From: Chryseobacterium sp. E1
GTDB taxonomy: Bacteria; Bacteroidota; Bacteroidia; Flavobacteriales; Weeksellaceae
DNA: 64,000 bases
Assembly: GCA_019203745.1 (NCBI GenBank)
Contig: CP078104.1
Span: 2,082,501-2,146,500 of the forward strand
Direction of reading: 5' to 3'
In this document: in pieces, positions 18,729 to 29,034 of the stretch
How positions within the stretch are numbered: the first letter of the stretch is position 1
How the letters are laid out: each line of letters opens with the position of its first letter
Notes under the pieces: generated by a model
Told to the model about the DNA's origin: nothing
The model's database searches: none
Seen by the model: only the letters and a program-made list of their open reading frames with translations
Translations under genes and position numbers: made by a program

Positions 18729-19612
18729 ATGAAAAAAATCAACACTTCATTGATGTTGCTCATTGTTAATTTGGCTTTTTCACAAGTAGGTATTTCGAAA
18801 AATCAGACCGTCGGAATCCACAGCAAAGCCGTTTTACAGATTGATGGAAAACACGAAGGAAAAAGCTACGGAATGATGCTTCCTGAAGTATCCTCACCGG
18901 AACATCTTCCATTGTACAATTCATCCGCAGACCCTGGAATGGCGGGATTGATAATGTATGAAAAGACACACGCCACCTTCTACTCCTACGACGGGTCACA
19001 ATGGAATAATGCGCCTACAGCTGTCGATTTTAAGATGAAGCAGAGCAGGTTTTTGTCTAATGCAGGTGAGGAATCAAGCGTAACCTGCGTTCTTCTTGGA
19101 TGCGGGAGGCATACAGGAATTGGCTTCAGTGCACCTGTAGACGGCTCACAATCTTACAATAATCTTAATATCTCAAGAGAAACAGCTGTAATCCCGGGAG
19201 GCGGACTTTACGGAGATCAAAATTATGATAATGCCAGGTTCGTAATCAATGAGCCGGGGTTTATGATATCTACATGAATATTCCTTCAAAAACCGGCGGA
19301 GCCGTCTCATTGACCAGCGGACCACAGTATCAGCTAAGAGCCTATCTGAAACAGGCCAACGGAAGCTACAGTGAAGTAAAGCTCACCACGTTCTTCCCTG
19401 ATTATTACGGCATCCTGGGAATTGGAGGGGATACCAATACTGCAGCATTTACGAGCACAAGGATTCGTCTGAACCCGGGAGATTATATTGTTCCAAGAAT
19501 ACACTCTCCTATTGCAACCGTATCCGTAGTTGTTGCTTTAACGGCTGCTTCTGATGCCAATATTGCCAAATACTATCCACGAGAAATAATGTTTACCAAA
19601 GTAAGTGATTAA
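18729..19612 (+). CDS. Secreted protein, first of three tandem paralogs
   Basis: About 295 residues; one T is missing near 19259. Signal peptide MKKINTSLMLLIVNLAFSQ is followed by SKAVLQIDG, GMMLPEVSSPEHLPLYN and GLIMYEKTHATFYSYDGSQW. The blocks VTCVLLGCGRH and FVINEPGFYDIYMNI follow. The C-terminal half alternates strands and ends YPREIMFTKVSD. That half resembles a C1q/TNF-like sandwich (inference only). It is encoded 2 nt ahead of the next paralog. No T9SS domain is visible, so it is periplasmic, outer-membrane associated or exported by another route. Confidence 0.75.
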
Positions 19613-19613
19613 G

Positions 19614-20450
19614 ATGATAAAAAAACAATCCTGCTCAGCCTTTTCATTTCAACAACAGCCGGAAGTCTGGGATATGCTCAGGTAAAAATCGGTAACAATC
19701 CTGAAACAGTGCATCCAAGAGCTGTTTTACAGGTAGAACACAATACAAAGGGAATCATGCTTCCTGTAGTAGAAGATCATACAGAGCTTCCCAATTACAA
19801 TGCTGCTCATCCGGATCTTTATGAGAACAAGCCGGAAGACAACGGGCTTATCTTTTACAGCAAAGAATTAAAGGATGTTGTGAAATATGATGGTTACCGA
19901 TGGATTTCTGCTACAGAAAAAGTATTAAGAATTATAAGAACCTGAGTATTCTGGGATCCAGTACGGCAGATCAGTCTGTAGCCAATGTATTGGGAATTAC
20001 AGGACGCCCAACCCTTTTATTTAATGTTTTAAATGATATAGACCGAAATAATGTAAATAATTTAGGCGTCACAGTAAATGCTAATGGAGAGATTACCATT
20101 CCGGCAGACGGATTCTACAGAATCAATCCTTCTGTAAAAACAAGCAGCGCAGGAGGTCTTTCTGTAGGAAATGCCGCCACTATTATTTCACTACAGGCTC
20201 TTTACGCCAATGCCGCAGGAGACGGATGGCAAAAATCCATGAAAATAGTTTCCTGTTATCCGGATTGCTTGTAACAGCCGGAAGTGCCAACTCTGTGAAC
20301 AGTTTTTCCACGACCAAATATCTTCACGCTGGAGATCAGATCCGTTTACGGGGAGGAATTCAGGCCGATACCGGATTAAATGTCGGAACCGGAGTCAATT
20401 TTAAAATGAACGATAAGGATACCTTTTTATATATAGAAAAACTGAACTGA
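19614..20450 (+). CDS. Secreted protein, second of three tandem paralogs
   Basis: About 279 residues with losses in the 7-A run near 19619, near 19916 and near 20253. Signal peptide MIKKTILLSLFISTTAGS is followed by RAVLQVEH, GIMLPVVEDHTELPNYN and NGLIFYSKELKDVVKYDG. The C-terminal part has ITIPADGFYRINPSVKT and AGDQIRLRGGIQAD, and ends KDTFLYIEKLN, typical of a beta-sandwich that closes with an aromatic strand. It lacks the VTCVL.GCG block of its two neighbours. The start is 2 nt after the previous stop and the next gene starts 2 nt later, so the three form an operon. Confidence 0.72.
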
Positions 20451-20451
20451 C

Positions 20452-21275
20452 ATGAGAAAAAAATATACATTGCAACACTTTTGCTTACGGCCACAACGGC
20501 ATTTTCGCAGGTCATTGTAGGAAGCAGCGTCAATCCCAGCCCCAACTCTATGCTCAGCGTTGTCAACAAAGAAGACAATGCTGCCGGGTCTAAGGGAATG
20601 ATGATTCCAACGGTAAACAATGAAACTGAACTACCTCTAACGATGCGTCCCAACCCGACCATTTTCAAAATGATTCAAGTATGCAGGGAATGATTTTATA
20701 TAGAAAAGATATCAAAAGAGTAGTCGTTTATGATGGTGAAAATGGAAACCAACTTTCTATGAAAGCGGAGGAAGAACTACCCGTGTCAGCATGAATCCTT
20801 TAACTCCCGAATCGGAATTTCCAAGTGTAACCTGCGTATTGATCGGCTGTGGAGAAAAAGATGTCCCTTTCGGAACCTATGACAGTTTACAGGATGGAGA
20901 CCAGCTTGGCATTCTTGATCCGCAGGGAGCCGTGAATACCAATTTTAATAATTTTACTTTTAAAGAATCAGGTTTTTACAAAGTACTGATCAGCTTGAAA
21001 GTGAAAACTTCAGGAATACACGTAAGCCCACCTACGATTTCTTTCCGGGCATTAAAAATGGTAATGTTCTTGCAAGAAATGACGTTCCTTTAAATGAAGC
21101 GATCTTAATTACAGCCGGTGCCAACAGAGTCGGAACCATGGAATTCCTTTCTATGTTTGACAAAGGAGATCAGCTAAAGGTTCAGATTTCAGGAGGAGTT
21201 TCTATCCTGACCGTGGCTGATGCTTATAAGATTGTTCCTACAGACGGAACTTTTATCAGCATAGAAAAGCTATAA
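20452..21275 (+). CDS. Secreted protein, third of three tandem paralogs
   Basis: About 275 residues; four one-base losses (the A run near 20457, near 20637, near 20755 and near 21041). Signal peptide MRKKIYIATLLLTATTAFSQ leads into SMLSVVNKED, GMMIPTVNNETELP and GMILYRKDIKRVVVYDG. VTCVLIGCGE matches VTCVLLGCGR of the first paralog. The C-terminus GDQLKVQISGG and DGTFISIEKL matches the second paralog. Probably a surface or periplasmic structural or binding protein; function unknown. Confidence 0.72.
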
Positions 21276-21282
21276 GCAACTG

Positions 21283-21317
21283 AAACCCGGATCTTCTGCA
21301 AAAGATTCGGGTTTATT
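21283..21317 (+). terminator. Terminator of the three-paralog operon
   Basis: AAACCCGGATCTT (21283-21295) pairs with AAGATTCGGGTTT (21302-21314), followed by a T-rich stretch. Confidence 0.75.
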
Positions 21318-21353
21318 TATGCATTTCATACATCATCACTTTCACTTAAACTT

Positions 21354-21853
21354 TTACCCTTTCAGGTCGGCAAGAATCTCCTCAAGCTGATTCAACCCCA
21401 TAGAAAAGCCTCCTTCAAATCCCATATCCATCATTTTTTCATAATTTCCTGGGACGGATAATGAATATTAACGGTTACTTTTGTTCCCTCTTCCACTCCA
21501 GTAAAACCGAACAGCCAATTAGACTGCGGTGCCCCTTCGTCCACATGTCCATTTTCATCACAGAAAGCACTCATCCAGTCGAAACTTCTGTGTTTAAGAA
21601 TCTCACCATATCTGGAACGGGAGTAACCTGCCTTTTCCCCATTAGGCCCTATCATCGTATACAGCCACATTCCGCCTTCGCTGAAATCGTGTTTCAGGGT
21701 TTCACACCTCCAGGGTTTAGGTCCCCACCACTGGTCCAGTAATTCAGACTGGGAAAAATACTTCCATACTGTTGAAACATCAGCATCATAAATTTTCATG
21801 ACGTATACGCTGTTCGAGTCAAAATCTTTGTTGAAAATGATATTAGATTCCAT
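21354..21853 (-). CDS. SRPBCC (AHSA1-type) domain protein
   Basis: About 166 residues; one A is missing in the 6-A run near 21438. The START-like fold is recognisable from YVMKIYDADVSTVWKYFSQ, LLDQWWGPKPW, FSEGGMWLYTMIGPNGEKA and SNWLFGFTGVEEGTKVTV. The restored C-terminus is MMDMGFEGGFSMGLNQLEE. These small proteins bind hydrophobic ligands or act as Hsp90-ATPase-activator-like partners; the ligand here is unknown. It is a single gene convergent with the paralog operon. Confidence 0.85.
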
Positions 21854-22052
21854 AAAAATTATTTTTAATAAAGTTAAGTGTTTATTTTATTCACAGGACT
21901 TTTCATATGACAAGTAAATGATAATTCATAAATAATTGTTAAAAAACACTCTTTTAAGAAAAAAAAAACAATTTTTGGCTCGTTTTTTGTTTAGGTAGTC
22001 TTAAAACAATTAATTTTAACATTCATTTTTCCAAAACATATATAATTAGATA

Positions 22053-23593
22053 ATGAATAACAAATTCATCCCAATAATTTCAGTGTTTATGACAATCTCA
22101 CTGATTGTCTTTGTGACGCTCCAATTTTATTGGTTGAAAGGCTATTACGGGGTACTTGAACAGGATTTTTCGAATAAAGTTTATGCGGTTTTGGAAAGTA
22201 CTTCAAAAAGTATTGAAGAAATTGAGGCTGATAAATACCTCAATCAGGATTACAAAGATTTCAGAAAAAATATTCTCGCCAACAACAAACAGCCTTCTCT
22301 GACCACCATTCAGCAGGTAGAAGACTCAGGAACCCAGAGACAGATTATTTATTCTAAAAATATTATTGAAAAAACCCAGCTCCCGATTTCAAAAAAGGAG
22401 ATTCTATAAAGCTTACCACGCTATATACCGATGAAGCAGCCTACAAGGTAAAAAGAGATACCACCAACCGTGAACTTCTTACCTCGGATATCAATCAGGA
22501 TATCGAAACAGGTGATTACTCGATGAAAGAGTTTGTGAAAGTATATGGAAACAATCTTCCTATCACCAAAAGGGTAGATCCCAAAACACTTGACTCCGTC
22601 ATTGCAAAAGAACTGAAAATAAGAGGGATCACTGCAAAATTCGGATACGGAGTTATTGATAAAAACAGCAAGCTTACCAGCATCGCCAATAAAGCCTACA
22701 AAAAAAAAAAGACAGCAATACCTACAGCTATCCTCTTTTTACCGATAAAAAAATACATTGTACAGCCTTGCCCTGGTTTTCCCTAAAAGGAATATTCTCT
22801 GGCAATGAACAACTGGCCGATGCTATTAGGTACATTCCTTTCCCTTTTGACCATTCTGGGGATTTATATCATTTCCATCAATTATATGATGCGGCAGAAG
22901 AAGCTGGCAGAAGTGAAGACGGATTTCATCAACAATATGTCTCATGAATTCAAAACACCTCTGGCAACCATTTCAGTGGCAACGGATTCTTTAGCAAATG
23001 ATAAAATTGCCACCAATCCGGATAAGGTAAAGTATTATTCTGAGCTGATCAAACAGGAAAACCTAAGAATGAAAAAACAGGTGGAAAACGTTCTTAATAT
23101 GTCTAAACTTGAAAGGAATGAAGTGGAACTGTTCTTAAAAGAAACCAATGTAAGGGAGCTGATCAAAAAAACTACAGAGTCATTCAACCTGATTGTAGGA
23201 CAGCGAAACGGAACGCTTACACAGAAATTTAATGCCACTCATTATAATTTTAAAATAGACGAATTCCATATCTCGAATATGCTGGTCAATTTACTGGACA
23301 ATGCCAACAAGTATTCTCCTGAAGCTCCGGAAATTCACGTGGAAACAAGAAATGAAGGCCACTGGTATGTGATTGAGATTTCTGATAAAGGAATGGGAAT
23401 GGAAACCCAGAATAAGACCAAAATTTTCGAGAAATTCTTCAGAGAAGAAACCGGAAATATTCATAACGTAAAAGGACAGGGATTGGGTCTCTCTTACGTA
23501 AAAAAGATTGTAGAACTGCACAAAGGACAGATCATTGTAGACTCTCATAAAGGAAAAGGAAGCACGTTTACAATCAAGCTGCCGATGAGCTAA
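22053..23593 (+). CDS. Sensor histidine kinase
   Basis: About 514 residues with four breaks (near 22395, the 11-A run at 22700-22710, the 7-A run at 22747-22753, and near 22804). TM1 is at about 7-27 (IISVFMTISLIVFVTLQFYW), then a 220-residue extracytoplasmic sensor and TM2 (MLLGTFLSLLTILGIYII). The H-box is MSHEFKTPLATIS, the N-box LLDNANKYSP, and the ATP lid has ISDKGMGM and GQGLGLSYVKKI. There is no HAMP domain. The response regulator follows 79 nt later. The signal is unknown; the metal-module genes start 70 nt beyond the regulator but are separated from it by a terminator. Confidence 0.9.
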
Positions 23594-23672
23594 AAAAAAG
23601 AAACCAAATAACAAATATAGAAGATAGAGTGAAGGAGTTCATTCTTAATGTTAATTATTAATTAGAAAAGTT

Positions 23673-24357
23673 ATGAGCAACAGAATATTATTAGTAGAGG
23701 ACGATCAGAGTTTCGGAGCGGTGCTTAAAGATTATTTGACGATCAATAATTTTGAAGTAACCCTTGCCACTGACGGGGAGCAGGGATTGAAAGAATTTAC
23801 AGAAAATGAATTCGATATCTGCATATTTGACGTAATGATGCCTAAAAAGACGGATTTTCATTAGCTGAAGACGTAAAGAAAATTGATAAAAATACACCTA
23901 TTATTTTCCTTACTGCAAGAAACATGAGAGAAGATATTCTGAAAGGATATCAGCTGGGTGCTGATGATTATATCACGAAACCTTTTGATACCGAGCTTCT
24001 TTTATATAAAATCAAAGCGATTCTTCAGAGAAGTTCTACCCTGGAAAACGAGGAACAGGAACAGTTCAAAATCAGCAATATCTTCTTTGATTCTATGCTG
24101 AGACAGCTGAAAGTAGGTGACAAAGAATACAAACTTTCTCCTAAGGAAAATGAATTATTGAAGCTTCTTTGCATCCACAGAAATGATTTCATGCCGAGAG
24201 ATCTTGCCTTGAGAAAGATCTGGAAAAAGAAAATTACTTTACAGCAAGAAGTATGGACGTTTATATTGCAAAACTTCGTAAATTACTTAAAGATGACGAA
24301 GGATTGGAAATTATCAACGTTCACGGAGAAGGATTCAGACTTTTGGTAAAAAATTAA
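23673..24357 (+). CDS. OmpR-family response regulator
   Basis: About 229 residues; one A is missing near 23843 and another near 24228. The receiver domain shows ILLVEDDQSFG, phospho-acceptor Asp in FDVMMPKKDG, Thr in IIFLTARN and Lys in YITKPFDTE. The winged-helix domain shows LSPKENELLKLLC, ARSMDVYIAKLRKLLKDD and INVHGEGFRLLV. It is cotranscribed with the kinase and followed by a hairpin terminator. Confidence 0.92.
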
Positions 24358-24380
24358 TCCGAAAATCGAATTATAAATAC

Positions 24381-24423
24381 AAAATTAGCAAAACAATTAA
24401 AAATGTTTTGCTAATTTTGTTTT
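24381..24423 (+). terminator. Terminator after the two-component system
   Basis: AAAATTAGCAAAAC (24381-24394) pairs with GTTTTGCTAATTTT (24405-24418), followed by GTTTTA. Confidence 0.75.
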
Positions 24424-24429
24424 ATACCC

Positions 24430-25086
24430 ATGAACATGAAGAACACATTTATAGGTTTAATCACCATATCCATTTTAGCTGTATCCTGCAAGAAGGATGA
24501 AAAAGCCACTTATCTGAAAGAAGAAGCGGGAGCTGCACAACCCAAGGTAGCTTTAACCAGTGCAACTTCCAAAACTTCGCTGATGGACCAGGCAGGCATT
24601 CAGTCTACTCCCAATCCTGCACCTATAGCCACAGCTGCAGGCATGAACCCAGCTCACGGACAACCTGGGCACCGTTGTGATATTCCGGTAGGACAGCCTT
24701 TAAACAGTCAGCCGGCTGCAGCTACTCCTGCAACGCAAACCATAAATACAGGTACCAACAATACGATTCAAATCGATCCGAACTCCGTATCCCCGGGAAA
24801 AATAGCCCTTGACAATAGCGGAAAACAAGTTAAAACAGCTCCCGGAATGAACCCTCCGCACGGGCAACCGGGACACCGTTGTGATATTCCGGTAGGACAG
24901 CCTTTAAGCAGCAAACCTGCCCCGGCGCCGCAACCTGTCCAGAATACCGTACAGGCAACTCCTGCTCCTGCGACTCCTGCCCCGGCAACACAAAACTTGG
25001 CTATGGGTGAAAAGCCTAAATTAAACCCGGCACACGGAGAGCCTTGGCACAGTTGTTCACTAAAAGTTGGTGATCCTTTGCCATAA
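24430..25086 (+). CDS. Lipoprotein with three HGxPxHxC motifs
   Basis: 218 residues, intact (or 216 from the second ATG, MKNTF). Lipobox AVSC gives Cys20 as the lipid site. Low-complexity Ala/Pro/Thr linkers separate three motifs: GMNPAHGQPGHRCDIPVGQP (71-90), GMNPPHGQPGHRCDIPVGQP (139-158) and LNPAHGEPWHSCSLKVGDPL near the C-terminus. Each carries two His and one Cys in HG(Q/E)P(G/W)H(R/S)C, a plausible metal-binding set. The next genes encode a Cys-rich secreted protein and a receptor with HMA domains, so a copper or other soft-metal role is likely, though not shown. The architecture resembles beads on a flexible cord. Confidence 0.8.
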   Translation: MNMKNTFIGLITISILAVSCKKDEKATYLKEEAGAAQPKVALTSATSKTSLMDQAGIQSTPNPAPIATAAGMNPAHGQPGHRCDIPVGQPLNSQPAAATPATQTINTGTNNTIQIDPNSVSPGKIALDNSGKQVKTAPGMNPPHGQPGHRCDIPVGQPLSSKPAPAPQPVQNTVQATPAPATPAPATQNLAMGEKPKLNPAHGEPWHSCSLKVGDPLP

Positions 25087-25092
25087 ATTTCT

Positions 25093-25100
25093 TATTTTTG
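25093..25100 (+). promoter_or_regulatory. -7 box before the Cys-rich gene
   Basis: TATTTTTG matches TAnnTTTG, only 5 nt before ATG 25106, which implies a leaderless or nearly leaderless message if used. Confidence 0.35.
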
Positions 25101-25105
25101 CAGAT

Positions 25106-25467
25106 ATGAAGCTGTTTCATCTACTTGCCATAGTATTCTGTCTGGGAGTTTTTCTGATTCCCAAGGATAATTTCTATGCGCAGGGAATGCAGGAAACATG
25201 CTGTAATAAAGCAGAATCAGAGAAAAGTGACTGCTGCAAAAATCATTCTTCAAAAAAGACAGCAAAGATGAATCAAAATCATCCTGCAATGATGACTGCT
25301 GCTCATCGTGTATTGCCTGCTACACTTTTATTGAAACTCCTTTCTCAAAGAATCTTCGTCTGGAACTTTCTTATTACAAAGCGAATAAGAACCCTCAGTT
25401 TCAGTATTCAGACCCTTATCTTTCCGATCGTTTAAAAGAGATCTGGCAACCGCCTAAAATAGGTTAA
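25106..25467 (+). CDS. Secreted cysteine-rich small protein
   Basis: About 120 residues; one A is missing in the run near 25253. Signal peptide MKLFHLLAIVFCLGVFLIPK and processing near YAQ are followed by TCCNKAES, SDCCKNHSSKK and the restored CNDDCCSSCIAC block: at least eight cysteines within 45 residues. The C-terminal part (KNLRLELSYYKANKNP) lacks cysteines. The spacing suggests soft-metal binding. It sits between the HGxPxHxC lipoprotein and the HMA-TonB receptor. Uncorrected, the frame loses its cysteine cluster, so the frame repair matters here. Confidence 0.7.
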
Positions 25468-25535
25468 TTAAAACACTATGAGTTTATTACAGTATGTAAT
25501 GAACCCTTTTTATTTAATCTAAACATTTAAACGAA

Positions 25536-28237
25536 ATGAAATTATATATTTCCAGGTTGATACTTGGTGCATTATTCTTATTTACACAATTTACAGCGGC
25601 TCAAAATCTTACAAAAAACCAGTTCAAAGTAAAAGGAACTGCGAAATGTGCAAAACCAGAATTGAAAGTACTGCTAAAAAAGCAGGAGCTAAAACAGCTG
25701 TATATTCTGTTGATTTACAAACATTAACTATAGAAACCGACAAAGCTTCTTCAGATGATATTCTGAAAAAAGTAGCGGAAGCAGGTCATGATAATGAGAA
25801 ATTCAAAGCTTCTGACACTACCTATGAAGGACTTCCGGGATGTTGTCATTACGACAGAGACCTACAGCCTTCACAGGCAGAAACTCATCATGAGCATCAT
25901 ATGGATGCTAAAGTTTCCAATAAAAAAGACAACGAATTCTACGTAAGAGGAAACTGTGCCTCCTGTAAGGCCAGAATTGAAAAAGCAGCAAAAGGTGCCG
26001 GAGCTGATATTGCAGAATGGAATGCAGAAAAACAGACGGTTACTTTAAATTTTGATGCTTCAAAAACTTCGTCTGATCAGATTTTAAAGGCTATTGCTGA
26101 TGCAGGACATGATAACGAAAAATACAAAGCTGCAGATACAGTTTACAACGGTCTTCCGGGATGTTGTTTGTACGACAGGAATTTTACTTTCGGGGAACCT
26201 AATCCAAAGGTGCATTATGAAGAAGAAACAAAGCATGATGATCATAAGAAAGATCAGGCATCCACTTCTGATGAAGCCCACAGCAAGCACGAAAAAACAT
26301 TGAAGGCGTAGTAGTGACAGGTTCTAAGGCTTCAACAGCTTTAAGTAAAAAAGAAGCCGGGCTTGTCTTTAATATTGATAAAAGGAGCTACTGAAAGCTG
26401 CATGTTGTAACCTCTCAGAAAGCTTTGAAACCAATGCAACGGTTGACGTTTCCTTCAGCAATGCTGTAACAGGAACTAAGCAACTGAAAATGCTTGGTCT
26501 TGATCAGAAATATACAAGTTTGACGAAAGAACAGCTTCCTGAAATCAGAGGGCTGGCTTCCGCATACGGATTGAATTTCATTCCCGGAAGATGGATTGAA
26601 AGTATCCAGCTGACAAAAGGAGGAAGTACAGTAACGAACGGTTATGAAAGCATTACCGGGCAGATCAATACGGAACTTCTGAAAAATGCAAAGACTCCGG
26701 AAACTTCACTGAATCTTTTCTCGGATTTCAATGGAAGGGCAGAAATCAATATTACGAATGTTTCTCCTATCAACGACAAATGGACACAGACTTTCCTTCT
26801 GCACGGGAACGGAACTTTCGGAAATACGGATATGAATCACGATACTTTTCTTGACAGACCGAAAGGGACTCAGATCAATGCTGCCTATCTCCTTAACTAT
26901 AATGATCTGGAAAAGTCAGGCTTCGGATCTCACTTCGGGATTAACTTTATCAGGGATGAAAGAACAGCAGGACAGGTTGGTTTTGATAAAAAACTGGCTC
27001 AGGATGAACAGTATGATTATGGGGTAGGAATTGATATTTCAAGATTCCAGGTATGGAACAAGACCGGATATGTTTTTAAAGGAAAGCCTTATCAGAGCAT
27101 TGGCTGGATGAACCAGTATGTATATCACCAGCAGGACAGCTTTTTTGGGTTGAGAAATTATGCAGGACAGCAGCATACCTATTATTCCAATTTAATTTTT
27201 GAAAGCATCATCGGGAATACCAACCATAAATATAAAGCAGGAGCAAGCTTTTTATACGACGGTTACAAAGAAACGTATTTGACGAATGATTTCAGAAGAA
27301 ATGAAATTGTTCCCGGAATTTTTGCCGAATATACTTTAACGGGCTTAAAATATACGCTGGTAGCAGGTACAAGAGTGGATTTTCACAATCTGGCCGGAAC
27401 TCAGTTTACCCCAAGGGTTAATTTTAAATATGATTTCACACCGCAGACGATTTTAAGACTTTCTGCCGGAAGAGGTTTCAGAACAGCGAATGTATTTGCT
27501 GAAAGCCAGCAGTATTTTGCATCGAACAGAGCAATTAATATCCTTCCCAATAACGGAAATATTTATGGATTAAAGCCGGAAATTGCATGGAACTACGGGG
27601 CCAGTTTACAGCAGGAATTTAAATTATTCGTAGAAAATCAAGCATTGTTGCGGACTTCTTCAGAACGGATTTCCAGGATCAGGTTTTGGTAGATTTAGAC
27701 CGTTCTCCTCAACAGCTGACGTTCTATAACCTTGATGGAAAATCATTTGCCAACTCTTTCCAGACGCAGTGGGACTTTATGCCGTTCAAAAACTTTGAAG
27801 TAAGAATGGCTTATAAATATTACGATGTACAGGCTGATTACATCGGTGGAAGAAGAGAGGTTCCTTTTATGGCTAAACACAGAGGTTTTGTGAATCTGGC
27901 CTATTCTACCAATAAAAACAATAATGGTGGATTCTGGAGCTTTGATACGACTTTAAACTGGGTTGGAAAGCAAAGACTTCCTGATACTTCAGGCAATCCT
28001 GCAGAATTTCAGTTACCGGCGTACTCCAATTCATATGCTGTATTGAATGCACAGGTTTCAAGAAACTTCAATAAAAAGATCAGAGCTTATGTAGGAGGAG
28101 AAAACCTTACTTCCTATTATCAGAAAAATGCTATCGTTGATTTCAGAAATCCTTTTGGAAATTATTTTGATGGTGGAATGGTGTATGCTCCGATTATGAA
28201 GGCTAACTTCTATGTGGGACTGGATGTGACGTTTTAA
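25536..28237 (+). CDS. TonB-dependent receptor with two N-terminal HMA domains
   Basis: About 901 residues; four one-base losses (near 25641, 26297, 26381 and 27632). The signal peptide covers residues 1-23. HMA1 has GTCEMCKTRIE (Cys36, Cys39) and HMA2 has GNCASCKARIE (Cys141, Cys144). Each is followed by GHDNEK and GLPGCCHYDR or GLPGCCLYDR. A His/Asp-rich linker (about 225-253) leads to a TonB plug (EGVVVTGSKAS, KAACCNLSESFETNA, IPGRWIESIQLTKGGSTV, NGYESITGQIN) and a 22-strand-type barrel ending NFYVGLDVTF. It is an outer-membrane importer whose periplasmic HMA domains could accept a metal, most likely copper (inference). The domains lie in one frame after repair. Confidence 0.85.
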
Positions 28238-28328
28238 AGGCTGCAAGCTGAAGAATGAAGCTGGAAGTACTATTAGTCGGTAGGGTTTTTATTTAGTATA
28301 AATTATTGTTTGTACTTCTGAATAAACA

Positions 28329-28368
28329 AAACCTTATAGGTCTCAGAGACCTATAAGGTTTTTTTTTT
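28329..28368 (+). terminator. Terminator after the HMA-TonB receptor
   Basis: AAACCTTATAGGTCTC and GAGACCTATAAGGTTT form a 16-bp stem around one base, followed by a run of T. Confidence 0.85.
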
Positions 28369-28463
28369 GCCGTCAGCTAATAATTCAACATTAATAACGA
28401 AGTACAATAAAAAAATTGAAAACCAGTAGTAACTCCCCTCTTCCATCCTCAAGCTTCCTTACC

Positions 28464-28498
28464 AATAAAAAGTCCGCTTCAATGAAGCGGACTTTTTA
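28464..28498 (-). terminator. Terminator after the cupin gene
   Basis: AAAGTCCGCTTC / GAAGCGGACTTT stem with A and T runs on both sides, able to act in either direction. It closes the leftward PUL. Confidence 0.8.
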
Positions 28499-28499
28499 T

Positions 28500-28997
28500 T
28501 TATCTTCCAAAGTCATCCTGTACTCTTACGATATCGTCTTCGTCTGAAGGATTGGATGCATCCGTGTGCTGCCAGATTTCGGCAACAATACCCCAGCCTG
28601 CCAGACCGATCAATCTGTGTCTTTCACCCTGCTGAAGTTTTACCTGATCTTTCGGATTGTATTCTGCCAATTCTCCTTCTTCATCGGTATTGCTTCTTTT
28701 GATTCCTACCGTTCCTTCCACTACCTGCCAGATTTCTGCTCTTCTGTGGTGATACTGCCAGCTTAATCTTGCTTCCGGAGCAACGATAAGGATTTTCGGG
28801 CTCAGCTTCCCTCCTATCCTCAGGTTTTCTACATCAATTCCGTCAAAATATTGGTTGGCAAAATCCTGTGCCTGGGTTTCGTCAATCACAAAAAAACCTC
28901 CCCAAGGCCTTGTTTCATCCTTTGCTGCGATGGTGAACCCCTGGGTCTGCAGCATCTTCTCTACTCTATCGAATATTTCTTTTTTTTCTGTACTCAT
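28500..28997 (-). CDS. Mannose-6-phosphate isomerase-like cupin
   Basis: 165 residues, intact. Short N-terminal helix region, then RPWGGFFVIDETQAQDFA and a cupin core SPKILIVAPEARLSWQYHH, RRAEIWQVVEGTVGI, LQQGERHRLIGLAGWGIVAEIWQ. Metal ligands are probably the HH and E of the first motif and H of GERHRL. It resembles the C-terminal isomerase half of type II phosphomannose isomerases. Being last in a mannan/N-glycan locus, it most likely converts mannose-6-phosphate to fructose-6-phosphate, but the family includes uncharacterised members. Confidence 0.8.
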   Translation of the reverse strand: MSTEKKEIFDRVEKMLQTQGFTIAAKDETRPWGGFFVIDETQAQDFANQYFDGIDVENLRIGGKLSPKILIVAPEARLSWQYHHRRAEIWQVVEGTVGIKRSNTDEEGELAEYNPKDQVKLQQGERHRLIGLAGWGIVAEIWQHTDASNPSDEDDIVRVQDDFGR

Positions 28998-29034
28998 TAC
29001 AGTTTCTATTTCTGAATTAAAATTTATTATCTGA

